Part shown: piece after piece, positions 27,925 to 37,151 of the stretch
Layout: every line of letters starts with the position of its first letter
How positions within the stretch are numbered: the first letter of the stretch is position 1
Source of the DNA: Undibacterium pigrum
GTDB taxonomy: Bacteria > Pseudomonadota > Gammaproteobacteria > Burkholderiales > Burkholderiaceae_D
Length of the DNA stretch: 64,000 nucleotides
NCBI RefSeq assembly: GCF_003201815.1
Contig: NZ_QJKB01000005.1
Span: 248,001-312,000, forward strand
Direction: 5' to 3'
Notes under the pieces: generated by a model
Told to the model about the DNA's origin: nothing
Database searches by the model: none
What the model saw: only the letters and a program-made list of their open reading frames with translations
Position numbers and translations under genes: made by a program

Positions 27925-28839
27925 ATGATGAAAAAATTTCTGATCGCCATGCTGGTCGTCGCAACAACGATGGCCATGTCTGTAACTGACGCCGAAGCCA
28001 AGCGTCTCGGTGGTGGTGGCTCTATAGGCAAACAATCGAATAATGTCTCACGCCAGGCGACACCGCCTGCGGCGCAAAACCATAATGCAGCTACGCCTGC
28101 GGCAGCACCTGCTGCTGCGCCTGCTGTTACTCCGCCTAAACCTGGCATCCCCTGGAAGGGTATTGCCGGTGGTTTGATCGGTGGTGCCTTGCTGGGTGCA
28201 GCCTTGTCTCACTTTGGTCTGGGTGGCGCGGTTGCCAGCATGCTGGGCAGTTTGCTGACTTTCGCCCTGATTGGCCTGGCAATATTCTTTGTCGTGCGTT
28301 TCTTCCGTAGCAGGAACGGCCAGGGTACAGGCAATGGCTTTAACCAGCCAGCGTTTGCAGGTGCGCCAGCCATGCCTTCAGCAGCGCAACCTATGGCTTT
28401 CCAGAACAATGCGCCTGGTTCTTCCGGTAGCAATGTCGGTGGTCAAGGTGGCAACGCCAACTGGACTATCCCGGCAGACTTTGACGTGCCTGGTTTCCTG
28501 CGCAATGCCAAGACTTATTTCATTCGCCTGCAGGCAGCATGGGACAAGGCTGACATCAATGATTTGCGTGAATTCACGACCGCTGAGATGTATGCAGAAC
28601 TGAAATTGCAAATCCAGGAACGTGGTGCATCGTCCAATGTGACGGATGTCGTGACCCTGAATGCCGACATGCTGGGTGTGGAAACTACAGCGACCGAGTA
28701 TCTGGCCAGCGTCAAGTTCAGCGGCATGATCAAGGAAGCGGCCAACGCACCTGCAGAAGCCTTTACTGAAGTCTGGAATTTGTCCAAGCCAGTTAATGGT
28801 CAGGGTGGCTGGGTTTTGGCCGGTATCCAGCAAATGTAA
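27925..28839 (+). CDS. Tim44-like domain membrane protein, 304 aa
   Basis: An N-terminal hydrophobic signal (MMKKFLIAMLVVATTMAMSVTDAEA) is followed by a Gly/Ala/Pro-rich linker. Two hydrophobic stretches follow (about 75-118, GGLIGGALLGAALSHFGLGG, then SMLGSLLTFALIGLAIFFVVRFF). A C-terminal Tim44-like domain covers about 175-304 (FLRNAKTYFIRLQAAWDKADI, then LREFTTAEMYAELKLQI). The family is common next to ubi genes in Burkholderiales; function in bacteria is unknown, perhaps membrane tethering of lipid or ubiquinone biosynthesis. RBS AGGAG precedes ATG. A terminator follows. Confidence 0.85.
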   Translation: MMKKFLIAMLVVATTMAMSVTDAEAKRLGGGGSIGKQSNNVSRQATPPAAQNHNAATPAAAPAAAPAVTPPKPGIPWKGIAGGLIGGALLGAALSHFGLGGAVASMLGSLLTFALIGLAIFFVVRFFRSRNGQGTGNGFNQPAFAGAPAMPSAAQPMAFQNNAPGSSGSNVGGQGGNANWTIPADFDVPGFLRNAKTYFIRLQAAWDKADINDLREFTTAEMYAELKLQIQERGASSNVTDVVTLNADMLGVETTATEYLASVKFSGMIKEAANAPAEAFTEVWNLSKPVNGQGGWVLAGIQQM

Positions 28840-28891
28840 AGAAGTTTTGATGCGGCACAGCGATGCTCGCTGCGATTAGCTGTTAAACTGG

Positions 28892-28923
28892 AAGCCGCCC
28901 CGCAAATTGCCGGGCGGCTTTTT
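28892..28923 (+). terminator. Rho-independent terminator after the Tim44 gene
   Basis: GCCGCCC (28894-28900) pairs with GGGCGGC (28912-28918), extended by AA/TT and inner CG/CG pairs, followed by TTTTT (28919-28923). It would end ubiE-Tim44 transcripts before ubiJ. Confidence 0.85.
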
Positions 28924-29002
28924 ATTTGCAGTTTTTTTGCATGATACTTTTGGCCGCGCACCCCATGCTGGCCAGGTGTTTTGCAATTGCCCTGATTTGA
29001 AC

Positions 29003-29593
29003 ATGATTCCCATCGCACCTTCTGCACCTGTTGCACACTTTATCAATCACCTGCTGGCACAAGAAAGCTGGGCCAGGAACAAGCTCTTGCCGCATGCTGG
29101 CAAGATTGCCTGCATAGACTTGCAAACCCTGCAATTGCGCCTCAAAGTCGCGTCAGATGGCTTGCTGGAAAATGCCGGTGCTGATGAACAGGCGCAAGTG
29201 ACTATTTACGTCAAACTCAGCGACTTGCCGCTGATTGCGCAAAACCGTGAGCGTGCTTTTTCTTATGTCAAAATAGAAGGTGATGCCGACTTTGCCAATA
29301 CGATTTCCAGCCTCAGCCAGAACCTGCGCTGGGAAGCAGAAGAAGACCTGAGCAAACTGTTTGGTGATGTGGCGGCGGTGCGCATGGTAGGCTTTGCCAG
29401 ATCACTGCACAAGACAGCGCTGGAAACCCATCAAAAAATCCAGGAAAACCTGGCAGAATATTTTTTAGAAGAAAACCCCATGCTGGTGCGGCCCCAGGCC
29501 GTGCAGGGCTTTAGTACCGAAGTCAACAAGACGCGGGATGATGTCGAGCGTCTTATCAAGCGCATCGAAAAACTGGAAAGGATGCGCGGATGA
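29003..29593 (+). CDS. ubiJ: Ubiquinone biosynthesis accessory factor UbiJ (SCP2 domain), 196 aa
   Basis: N-terminal SCP2-type lipid-binding domain (about 10-115, with [19 protein letters not shown]) and a C-terminal helical coiled-coil ([17 protein letters not shown]). This is the architecture of UbiJ, which holds ubiquinone intermediates for the soluble Ubi complex together with UbiK. ATG 29003 is chosen because the protein starts [18 protein letters not shown] and the upstream 32 codons of the longer frame cross the terminator. Its stop overlaps the ubiB start by 4 bp. Confidence 0.88.
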   Translation: MIPIAPSAPVAHFINHLLAQESWARNKLLPHAGKIACIDLQTLQLRLKVASDGLLENAGADEQAQVTIYVKLSDLPLIAQNRERAFSYVKIEGDADFANTISSLSQNLRWEAEEDLSKLFGDVAAVRMVGFARSLHKTALETHQKIQENLAEYFLEENPMLVRPQAVQGFSTEVNKTRDDVERLIKRIEKLERMRG

Positions 29594-31155
29594 TATTGAA
29601 GTTTCTGAGGCTGGCAAAAATCATACGCATAGCCATCAAATATGGCATAGACGAGATTGCGATTTCCGGCCTGTCCGTGCCACGCACGGCACGCCTGATC
29701 GACACGCTGATTTTCTGGCGCGATATCTCGGCCCCGCGTGGTGAACGCCTGCGCAAGGCGCTGGAAGAACTCGGCCCCATCTTCGTCAAGTTTGGTCAGG
29801 TATTGTCGACCCGGCGCGACCTCATGCCCTTTGATATTGCCGAAGAGCTGGCACATCTGCAAGACCGCGTGCCCTCGTTCGACCCTGATCTGGCAATAGC
29901 GCAGATCAAGAAATCCCTGGGTTCTCATCCTGACCAGTTGTTCGCCAGTTTCGAGCGCGTGCCTGTCGCCTCTGCCTCCATCGCCCAGGTACATTTCGCC
30001 GTGCTGAAAGATGGCCGCGAAGTGGCCGTTAAAGTCCTGCGCCCCGGCATGAAAGAAGTCATCGATGATGACGTCGCTCTCATGCAAATCGCCGCAGGCT
30101 GGCTGGAAGCCTTATGGGCTGATGGCAAGCGCCTCAAAGCCAAAGAGGTGGTTGGCGAGTTTGACAAATACCTGCATGATGAACTCGATCTCATGCGCGA
30201 AGCGGCCAATGGCAGCCAGTTGCGCCGCAATTTTGCCGACTCGGATTTGCTGATGGTGCCAGAGATGCACTGGGATTATTGCTCGTCTTCTGTCATAGTC
30301 ATGGAACGCATGCAGGGCATACCGATTTCACAACTGGATAAACTGCGCGAAGCCGGTGTAGACCTTGGCAAGCTCTCGCGTGATGGCGTCACCATCTTCT
30401 TTACCCAGGTGTTTCGCGATGGTTTCTTCCATGCCGATATGCACCCCGGCAATATCCTGGTATCGACGGCACCTGCTACTCTGGGCCGTTATATCGCCCT
30501 GGATTTTGGCATCGTTGGCACCCTCAATGATTTCGACAAGGACTACCTGTCGCAAAACTTTCTGGCCTTTTTCCGCCGCGATTACAAGCGCGTGGCAGAA
30601 GCGCATATAGAGTCAGGCTGGGCGCCCAAGGACACCCGTGTCGATGAACTGGAAGCCGCAGTGCGTGCCTGCTGCGAACCCATCTTTGATCGCCCGCTAA
30701 AAGATATCTCTTTTGGCCAGGTCTTGCTGCGCCTGTTCCAGACTTCGCGCCGCTTCAATGTAGAAGTGCAACCGCAACTGGTGCTGCTGCAAAAAACCCT
30801 GCTTAATATCGAAGGCCTGGGCCGTCAGTTGGACCCTGATCTTGATTTATGGAAAACCGCCAAACCCTACCTGGAACGCTGGATGAGCGAGCAGGTAGGC
30901 TGGCGCGGCCTCATAGAAAAACTCAAGGCCGAGGCACCGCGCTACAGCCACATCTTCCCGCAACTGCCACGCCTGGCACACCAGGCCCTGACACGTGCTG
31001 GTGAACCCAATCACAGTGATGAGATGTTGCAGGCCCTGCTGACAGAACAAAGGCGCACCAATCGCTTGCTGCGCACCATCGTCTATTTTAGTGCTGGCCT
31101 GTTTTCTGGTGTCGTGGTGGCGCAATTGCTGTTGCGCTTTTATTTCAAAGCCTGA
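29590..31155 (+). CDS. ubiB: UbiB, atypical kinase-like ubiquinone biosynthesis protein, 521 aa
   Basis: ADCK/UbiB kinase fold. The KxGQ motif is KFGQ (residues 67-70), with VAVKVLRPG as ATP-Lys strand, [10 protein letters not shown] as catalytic loop and [11 protein letters not shown] as metal site. One or two membrane helices close the C-terminus ([20 protein letters not shown]). UbiB is an ATPase needed for ubiquinone synthesis at the membrane. It overlaps ubiJ by ATGA, so the two are translationally coupled. Confidence 0.95.
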   Translation: MILKFLRLAKIIRIAIKYGIDEIAISGLSVPRTARLIDTLIFWRDISAPRGERLRKALEELGPIFVKFGQVLSTRRDLMPFDIAEELAHLQDRVPSFDPDLAIAQIKKSLGSHPDQLFASFERVPVASASIAQVHFAVLKDGREVAVKVLRPGMKEVIDDDVALMQIAAGWLEALWADGKRLKAKEVVGEFDKYLHDELDLMREAANGSQLRRNFADSDLLMVPEMHWDYCSSSVIVMERMQGIPISQLDKLREAGVDLGKLSRDGVTIFFTQVFRDGFFHADMHPGNILVSTAPATLGRYIALDFGIVGTLNDFDKDYLSQNFLAFFRRDYKRVAEAHIESGWAPKDTRVDELEAAVRACCEPIFDRPLKDISFGQVLLRLFQTSRRFNVEVQPQLVLLQKTLLNIEGLGRQLDPDLDLWKTAKPYLERWMSEQVGWRGLIEKLKAEAPRYSHIFPQLPRLAHQALTRAGEPNHSDEMLQALLTEQRRTNRLLRTIVYFSAGLFSGVVVAQLLLRFYFKA

Positions 31156-31168
31156 CTGATATTGCACT

Positions 31169-31777
31169 ATGGCTTATTTCCTGACCCGAGATCCATGTGA
31201 CCCGCAATTCTGGGATGAACGTTTTGAAAAATACTTCACACCCTGGGACAAGGGCAATGCTCCTGCAGATTTGCAAGCCTTCTTGCAGACCGCTGCCGGG
31301 CCTATGAATACCCTGATCCCTGGTTGTGGCAATGGTTATGAAGCCGCGTTTCTGGCGCAAGCTGGCTGGCCAGTCGTGGCCATCGATTTTTCACCCGCTG
31401 CCGTGCGCAGTGCGCAAGCTGCGATAGGTGAATGGGGCAGGCATGTCATCGAGGCCGACTTTTTTGCCTATACGCCTGCACAGCCGCTGGACCTGATTTA
31501 TGAGCGCGCCTTCTTTTGCGCCCTGCCGCCAGCCATGCGTGCAGATATCGTCAAACGCTGGGCCACTCTTTTGCCAGCAGGTGCCTTGCTGGCCGGGTAT
31601 TTCTTCTTTGATGATGCACCAGATGCCTCGCCCAAAGGGCCACCGTTTACCATACACAGTGCCGCATTTGCGGAATTGATGTCGCCGTATTTTGTCTTGC
31701 TCGAAGAGCGGGCCGTCAGTGATTCCATACCCGTGTTTGCGGGCAAGGAAAAGTGGCAGGTTTGGCGACGCTTGTAA
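31169..31777 (+). CDS. Thiopurine S-methyltransferase-like (TPMT family) methyltransferase, 202 aa
   Basis: TPMT-type SAM-binding fold. It opens with DPQFWDERFEKYFTPWDKG, then has LIPGCGNGYEAAFLAQAGW as the SAM loop and FCALPPAMR later, all characteristic of bacterial TPMT/selenium or tellurite methyltransferases. The natural substrate is unknown. It lies 13 bp after ubiB and is likely co-transcribed; a long hairpin repeat follows (31790-31890). Confidence 0.85.
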   Translation: MAYFLTRDPCDPQFWDERFEKYFTPWDKGNAPADLQAFLQTAAGPMNTLIPGCGNGYEAAFLAQAGWPVVAIDFSPAAVRSAQAAIGEWGRHVIEADFFAYTPAQPLDLIYERAFFCALPPAMRADIVKRWATLLPAGALLAGYFFFDDAPDASPKGPPFTIHSAAFAELMSPYFVLLEERAVSDSIPVFAGKEKWQVWRRL

Positions 31778-31789
31778 GGTTGTAGGTGT

Positions 31790-31890
31790 GTAGGTTGGGC
31801 TACGGTTTACCAGCCCAACACTGGGCCTCAAAAAACGTATACCTTATTTAAGCGCCCAGTGTTGGGCTGATGAACCGTAGCCCAACCTAC
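31790..31890. repeat. Long inverted repeat of the GTAGGTTGGGCTACGG family, copy 1
   Basis: Two 37-bp arms, 31790-31826 and 31854-31890, match with two mismatches around a 27-bp spacer that contains an AACGTATA core. It lies 13 bp after the TPMT gene. A related pair is at 53579-53679, and a single arm is at 23711. RNA from it would form a very stable stem on either strand. Confidence 0.8.
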
Positions 31891-32058
31891 GATGTTAATT
31901 AGGCCCGGCACAACCTGCGAGTAACAAAGCCCGCGTTAATTTGCGATTCACGCAGGCACACCCCTTGCTTGTTCATTCCCCATACTGACCACGTCATAAG
32001 CCGGTCACCTCTGTGCTTCACTCTCCCTCATGGCTTATGCCTATTGAAAGGGAATGGA

Positions 32059-33081
32059 ATGAACAAAACAGTCACACTGGCATTGCAAGGTGGTGGGTCG
32101 CATGGCGCACTGACCTGGGGCGTGCTGGATCGTCTGCTTGAAGATGGGCGTGTCAGCATAGAGGCGATCAGCGGTTCCAGTGCCGGGGCCATGAATGCAG
32201 TGGCGCTGGCGCATGGTTATCTGGAAGGTGGGGCGGATGGTGCCAGGCAGGCGCTGAAAGACTTTTGGGATAGCGTCGCCAGCAGTTCACCCTTCAGTAT
32301 GCCTTTTGAAGAGCAGGGGCTGACGGCCGATATTGCAACGCAATCCGAGCTGCCTGCGGCCATGAAGCATTTGTTTTCCTGGACGCGCTTTTTTTCACCC
32401 AGCCAGCTCAATCCTTTTGATATCAATCCCCTGCGCGATATCCTGGCAGCGCAGATAGACTTTGAACGCCTGCGCCAGCAGCCTGGTATTCAACTCTTCA
32501 TCGCAACTACCCAGGTCAGCACCGGTACCTTAAAACTGTTTCGTAACCGCCAGATGAGCCTGGATGTATTGCTGGCTTCAGCCTGCCTGCCGATGATACA
32601 CAGGGCCGTCGAGATAGAGGGCGAGGCTTACTGGGATGGTGGCCTGACTGCCAACCCGCCCCTGTTCCCGCTGGTGCATAAGTGCAATGCTCGCGACATT
32701 ATCGCCATCCTGCTGCATGCCCAGCCGAGGGCGCAAGTGCCTTCATCTGCCAGTGAAATCTGGCAACGCCTGACCGAGATGGGTTTCAGTTCCACCTTCC
32801 ATACTGAATTGCAGGGCCTGCTGCTGGCCAAGCGTGAAGCAGACCGTGGCTGGCTGACCTGGGGGCGGCTGGAGCGCCGCCTGCGCAAGCTGAACCTGCA
32901 CGTGATTGCCGCACCTGAACTCATGAGCCAGTTAAGCAGCCATAGCAAGATGAATGCACAGGCGGCATTTTTGCATAGCCTGCATGCAGAGGGGCGGGCA
33001 AGGGCGCAAGTCTGGCTGGATCAGCATTTCCAGCAACTGGGGCAATATTCCAGCTTCAGGATGGCGCATCTGTTTCGCTAG
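32059..33081 (+). CDS. Patatin-like phospholipase, 340 aa
   Basis: RssA/patatin family. The oxyanion loop is QGGGSHGAL (10-18). The nucleophile elbow is GSSAG with S41, and the partner Asp is in the DGG motif (D193, YWDGGLTANPP). There is no signal peptide, so it is cytoplasmic or membrane-associated serine lipase. ATG 32059 is chosen for its AAGGGAATGGA ribosome binding region; a longer frame starts at 31969. It precedes pssA, 59 bp downstream, both acting on phospholipid. Confidence 0.88.
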   Translation: MNKTVTLALQGGGSHGALTWGVLDRLLEDGRVSIEAISGSSAGAMNAVALAHGYLEGGADGARQALKDFWDSVASSSPFSMPFEEQGLTADIATQSELPAAMKHLFSWTRFFSPSQLNPFDINPLRDILAAQIDFERLRQQPGIQLFIATTQVSTGTLKLFRNRQMSLDVLLASACLPMIHRAVEIEGEAYWDGGLTANPPLFPLVHKCNARDIIAILLHAQPRAQVPSSASEIWQRLTEMGFSSTFHTELQGLLLAKREADRGWLTWGRLERRLRKLNLHVIAAPELMSQLSSHSKMNAQAAFLHSLHAEGRARAQVWLDQHFQQLGQYSSFRMAHLFR

Positions 33082-33140
33082 CGCCGGAGGGGGCGCTGGT
33101 GTTACCATCATCAGGTTTTCACTGGTATCCCTAGACAGAC

Positions 33141-34490
33141 ATGCGCCTCTTCAAGTCCGCTTCCGACCTTACGCATTTAAACGGCATCCCGCTACAGGCA
33201 GATGCCGTGCACACGCTGCATACCGCAGCAGACTACCGCAGTACTTTACTGGCAAAAATTGCCCAGGCAAAACACCGGATTTATCTATGTAGTCTGTACC
33301 TGCAAAATGATGAAGCCGGGGCCGAAATCATGCAGGCACTGTATGCTGCCAAGAAGGCCAGGCCCGAGCTTGATATTGCCGTCCTGGTAGACTGGCACCG
33401 TGCGCAAAGAGGTTTGATAGGCGCGGCAAAAAGCGGTGGCAATGCGGCCTGGTATCAGGAAATCAGCAAGGCGCATGCCTATACCGTGCCGCTATATGGC
33501 ATACCGGTACAGACACGTGAATTGTTTGGCGTGCTGCACTTGAAGGGTTTTGTCATTGATGATGAAGTCATCTATAGCGGTGCCAGCCTCAACAATGTTT
33601 ATCTGCACAAGCAGGATAAATACCGCCATGACCGCTATCTGCTGATCCACAATAAAGTGCTGGCCAACAGCATGGTGCAATTCGTCCGCGAGCATTTGCT
33701 GTCCGCCGCTGCCGTGCACAGGCTGGATATGCCAGAGATACCTGCTACCCGCAGCATACGCCGTGAAATCAAGCAATTCAGGGGCAGGCTGAAAAGCGCA
33801 AGATATGACTGCAACCTGGCTGAGCAAGAACATGACAGGCATGGCCTGAGCGTGACGCCGCTGGTGGGCGTGGGCAAGAATAATCCGCTCAATAAAGTCA
33901 TTTGCCAGTTGCTGGCAGCCAGCAAGACGCAGATCACAATCTGCACACCTTATTTCAATTTCCCGCTCGCGGTCACGCGTGAAATCAATCGTGCTTTGAA
34001 GCGTGGCGTGCGCATCTGCATCATCGTTGGTGACAAGACTGCCAATGATTTCTTTATCCCGCCTGAAGAGCCTTTCAAGGTCATCGCAGCCTTGCCCTAT
34101 CTGTATGAAGTCAATCTGCGCCGCTTTGCCAAATCGCACCAGGCAGACATCAGCAGCGGGCAATTGCAACTGCGCCTGTGGAAGGATGATGATAATACCT
34201 ACCATCTCAAAGGCATGTGGATAGACCAGGATTATGCCCTCATGACAGGCAATAACCTCAACCCGCGCGCCTTCCGCCTCGACCTGGAAAATGCCTTGTT
34301 GATCCATGATCCACAGCATGAATTGCAACAGCAAAGACAGGATGAATTGAAGAGCATCATGGAAAAAACAGCCGTCATCACGCATTACCAGGAACTGGAA
34401 AAAAATACGGATTACCCAGATCCCGTGCGCAAGTTGCTGGGACGTTTGAGCGGCACAAGGCTGGACAGGCTGGCGTACAGGGTGTTGTAG
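33141..34490 (+). CDS. pssA: CDP-diacylglycerol-serine O-phosphatidyltransferase, PssA (phospholipase D type), 449 aa
   Basis: E. coli-type PssA with two HKD catalytic sites: H133-K135-D140 (HLKGFVIDDEV) and H355-K357-D362 (HLKGMWIDQDY). Length matches the 451-residue E. coli enzyme. It makes phosphatidylserine from CDP-diacylglycerol and serine via a covalent phosphatidyl-His intermediate, at the inner membrane surface. It follows the patatin phospholipase on the same strand; co-transcription is possible. Confidence 0.92.
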   Translation: MRLFKSASDLTHLNGIPLQADAVHTLHTAADYRSTLLAKIAQAKHRIYLCSLYLQNDEAGAEIMQALYAAKKARPELDIAVLVDWHRAQRGLIGAAKSGGNAAWYQEISKAHAYTVPLYGIPVQTRELFGVLHLKGFVIDDEVIYSGASLNNVYLHKQDKYRHDRYLLIHNKVLANSMVQFVREHLLSAAAVHRLDMPEIPATRSIRREIKQFRGRLKSARYDCNLAEQEHDRHGLSVTPLVGVGKNNPLNKVICQLLAASKTQITICTPYFNFPLAVTREINRALKRGVRICIIVGDKTANDFFIPPEEPFKVIAALPYLYEVNLRRFAKSHQADISSGQLQLRLWKDDDNTYHLKGMWIDQDYALMTGNNLNPRAFRLDLENALLIHDPQHELQQQRQDELKSIMEKTAVITHYQELEKNTDYPDPVRKLLGRLSGTRLDRLAYRVL

Positions 34491-34540
34491 CAGGTCTGTC
34501 GTCACGGAGTTTAGTGCTGCGATTTGTCCATACATATCCA

Positions 34541-34605
34541 TACATGTCCTTGCACTTCTCTGTGACACCTCCGTGTCTCTGTGCCTCTGTGTTGAGAGGT
34601 CTTCC
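34541..34605. repeat. CTCTGTG-rich word repeat
   Basis: Within about 65 bp the words CTCTGTGACACC, CCGTGTCTCTGTG and CCTCTGTGTTGAGAGG recur as near-tandem copies ahead of the DUF969 gene. Similar CTCTGTGxCTCTGTG stretches are known dispersed repeats in many bacteria. The promoter of the following operon must lie here or just after, but I cannot place it. Confidence 0.35.
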
Positions 34606-34686
34606 ATTTTTTCCAGAAGTGCCGAAACAGGCAGGTAGAATATAAAAGTACAGAAGTAAAAATAAAAAAACAAAACAGGAGACTGC

Positions 34687-35430
34687 GTGAACGCGGAATT
34701 GCTATTGCCATTAATAGGCATACCCCTTGTCGTCATCGGCTTTGCGCTGCGCTTTAATCCCTTACTCGTTGTCACCATCGCCGGTCTCGGCACAGGCTTT
34801 GCCGTCGGTATGGACTTCATCAGTCTGCTGGAAACCTTCGGTGAAAAATTCCTGAATAGCAGGCAACTCACCAGTTCATTATTGATACTGCCCATCATAG
34901 GTTTGCTGGAACACTATGGCTTGCGTGAACGCGCCCAGCAATGGGTGGCGAGCATACGCAGTGCCACTGCGGGCCGTATCCTCATGCTGTATTTTGTTGT
35001 GCGCGAAGCCAGTGCTGCCATGGGCTTGCTAAGCCTGGGTGGGCAGGCGCAAACCGTGCGACCTTTGCTGTCACCAATGGCAGAAGGGGCGGCCAGCAAT
35101 TTGCATGGTGATTTGCCACCCGCCATACGTGACCGCATCGCTGCCCACGCGGCTGCCTGTGATAATGTCGCCTTGTTCTTTGGCGAAGATATCTTCATCG
35201 CTTTTGGGGCTGTCTTGCTGATGGCGGCTTTTCTCAAGGAAAACGGCATTACTGGCGTAGAGCCGCTGGCGATAGGTCTCTGGGGCATACCAACGGCGCT
35301 GTGCGCCTTGCTGATACACCTGTTCCGCCTGTCACGGCTGGATGCCAGTATTGCCAAAGAGATTGCGGTATGGCAGAAGAGCCATCAAGCCAGTCAGACA
35401 AACCAGTCAGAAGCCGAGGTGAAAGCATGA
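34687..35430 (+). CDS. DUF969 family membrane protein, 247 aa
   Basis: Six or so hydrophobic segments, e.g. LLPLIGIPLVVIGFALRF and LLVVTIAGLGTGFAVGMDFI. The family core EHYGLRERAQ and FVVREASAAMGLLSLGGQAQ is present. Members pair with DUF979 proteins as a two-subunit transporter-like module. The start is GTG 34687, with AGGAG just upstream. It overlaps the DUF979 gene by 4 bp (ATGA). With pcp next, transport of pyroglutamyl peptides or pyroglutamate is the likely job (inference). Confidence 0.88.
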   Translation: MNAELLLPLIGIPLVVIGFALRFNPLLVVTIAGLGTGFAVGMDFISLLETFGEKFLNSRQLTSSLLILPIIGLLEHYGLRERAQQWVASIRSATAGRILMLYFVVREASAAMGLLSLGGQAQTVRPLLSPMAEGAASNLHGDLPPAIRDRIAAHAAACDNVALFFGEDIFIAFGAVLLMAAFLKENGITGVEPLAIGLWGIPTALCALLIHLFRLSRLDASIAKEIAVWQKSHQASQTNQSEAEVKA

Positions 35431-36413
35431 ACAGCCTGGTGAGTATTGATCTGGTACTTTACCTCATCGGCATCATCGTCATGCTGGTGGCTTTCATGAG
35501 CTTGCGCGATCGCAGTAATCCGCGCCGTATCACAACGGCCTTGTTCTGGTTCCTGTTTGGCTTCAGTTTTTTGTTTGGCGACCTCATGCTGGCTACCCTG
35601 GGCAAGCCGCTGACTTACCGTATCGTTGGCGTGACAGTGTTGCTCATGGCAGCGCTGGCAGGAGCCAATTTGCTGGGCATGGGCAAGCACAACGATGATG
35701 ACAGGCCAGCACGTTTGCAAATCGCTGGCAAGCTGGGTAACCGTATTTTTATCCCGGCGCTGACCATACCCATAGTCACGGTCTTGCTGACGGTGGTGGT
35801 GAAAGACTTTCAATTTGCCGACTGGTTTTTACTCGATCAAAAAAACCTGACACTGACTGCGCTATTCATCGCCTGTATCTGCGCGCTGGGTCTGGCTTGC
35901 ATATATACCCGCGGTACACCTTTGCAAGCTGTGCGCACATCGCGGCGTCTGGTGGACGCCATAGGCTGGGCGCTGACTTTGCCACAAATGCTGGCCATGC
36001 TGGGCGGTGTGTTTGTCGCCGCGAAGACCGGGCAATCTATCCAGGATATTGTCAAACTCTTCATCAACCCTGACAGTCGCATGACCCTGATCATCATGTA
36101 TTGCACAGGCATGGCCTTGTTTACCATGATCATGGGCAATGCTTTTGCAGCTTTCCCTGTCATGACGGCAGGCATTGCGCTACCATTCCTGATCAACCAG
36201 CACCATGCCAACCCGGCGGCGCTGGTGGCGATAGGCATGTTCTCTGGCTATTGCGGCACCCTGATGACACCGATGGCAGCCAATTTCAATATCGTGCCCG
36301 CCGCCTTGCTGGAGTTAAAAGACAAGTATCAGGTAATTAAAGTGCAGATACCTACTGCATTGCTCGTCCTGGCTTGTAATATTCTGTTGATACACTTCTT
36401 TGTATTTCCCTGA
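35427..36413 (+). CDS. DUF979 family membrane protein, 328 aa
   Basis: About nine membrane segments. The family signatures GKLGNRIFIPALTIP and GNAFAAFPVMTAGIALPFLI, and the GMFSGYCGTLMTPMAANFNIVPAALLEL segment, identify DUF979. It is the obligate partner of the DUF969 gene, overlapping it by ATGA; the longer frame from 35301 lies inside the upstream gene and is rejected. It is followed 18 bp later by pcp. Confidence 0.9.
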   Translation: MNSLVSIDLVLYLIGIIVMLVAFMSLRDRSNPRRITTALFWFLFGFSFLFGDLMLATLGKPLTYRIVGVTVLLMAALAGANLLGMGKHNDDDRPARLQIAGKLGNRIFIPALTIPIVTVLLTVVVKDFQFADWFLLDQKNLTLTALFIACICALGLACIYTRGTPLQAVRTSRRLVDAIGWALTLPQMLAMLGGVFVAAKTGQSIQDIVKLFINPDSRMTLIIMYCTGMALFTMIMGNAFAAFPVMTAGIALPFLINQHHANPAALVAIGMFSGYCGTLMTPMAANFNIVPAALLELKDKYQVIKVQIPTALLVLACNILLIHFFVFP

Positions 36414-36431
36414 ACAGGTCTGGAGGCAGGC

Positions 36432-37082
36432 ATGAAGCGCATTTTACTGACAGGGTTTGATCCCTTTGGCGGTGAACAGAGCAACCCCTCGTGGGAAGTA
36501 GTGCGCAGGCTGGATGGCTTGCTGATAGGGGACAGCCACCAGATCGTCAGCGCCCGCCTGCCTTGTGAATTTGTAAATTCCCTGCTGATACTCGATGCCG
36601 CACTCAGGCAGCATCAGCCATCTATCGTGATCTGCCTGGGCCAGGCAAGCGGCAGGGCAGATATCAGCCTGGAACGCATCGCCATCAATGTCGATGATGC
36701 CCGCATGCCTGACAATGCCGGTGCACAACCTGTCGATGTGCCCGTGGTGGAAGGTGGCCCGGCCGCTTATTTCAGCAGCCTGCCCATCAAGGCAATAGCG
36801 CAGGAGTTGCATCTGAACGGCATACCCGCCTCGATTTCGCAAACCGCGGGCACGTTTGTCTGCAACCATGTGTTTTATGGACTGATGCACAAGGCCAGCG
36901 AGTTGACATCGATACAAAGGGCGGGTTTTATCCACATCCCCTATTTGCCGGAACAGGCAGTGGCCCACCCTGGAGCTGCCAGCATGTCACTGGAAATGGT
37001 GAAGACAGGGATTTTGAAAGTGCTGGAAAGCGTATTGAAAACCGACAAGGACTTGCGCATAGCCGGTGGCGCTACGCATTGA
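36432..37082 (+). CDS. pcp: Pyrrolidone-carboxylate peptidase (pyroglutamyl peptidase I), 216 aa
   Basis: Cysteine peptidase C15. The catalytic triad E81, C144, H168 falls at exactly the positions known for the family (SLERIAIN, TAGTFVCNHVFY, FIHIP). It removes N-terminal pyroglutamate from peptides in the cytoplasm. It is third in DUF969-DUF979-pcp; this conserved trio suggests uptake and cleavage of pyroglutamyl peptides. An AGG-containing leader precedes ATG 36432. Confidence 0.95.
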   Translation: MKRILLTGFDPFGGEQSNPSWEVVRRLDGLLIGDSHQIVSARLPCEFVNSLLILDAALRQHQPSIVICLGQASGRADISLERIAINVDDARMPDNAGAQPVDVPVVEGGPAAYFSSLPIKAIAQELHLNGIPASISQTAGTFVCNHVFYGLMHKASELTSIQRAGFIHIPYLPEQAVAHPGAASMSLEMVKTGILKVLESVLKTDKDLRIAGGATH

Positions 37083-37151
37083 GAGCTTTGGCGTGATAAA
37101 ACAATGTCGCAGGATGCACGGCGCACCCTGCAAATTCCGGGGTTTGCAGTC

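Noticed and set aside
33492..34898. 468-codon open frame on the minus strand
   Set aside because: It is opposite pssA and runs into the DUF969 gene; pssA has both HKD sites in the correct order, so this frame is a shadow.
35301..35426. Longer start for the DUF979 gene
   Set aside because: It would lie wholly inside the DUF969 gene; the ATGA overlap at 35427 is the normal coupling.
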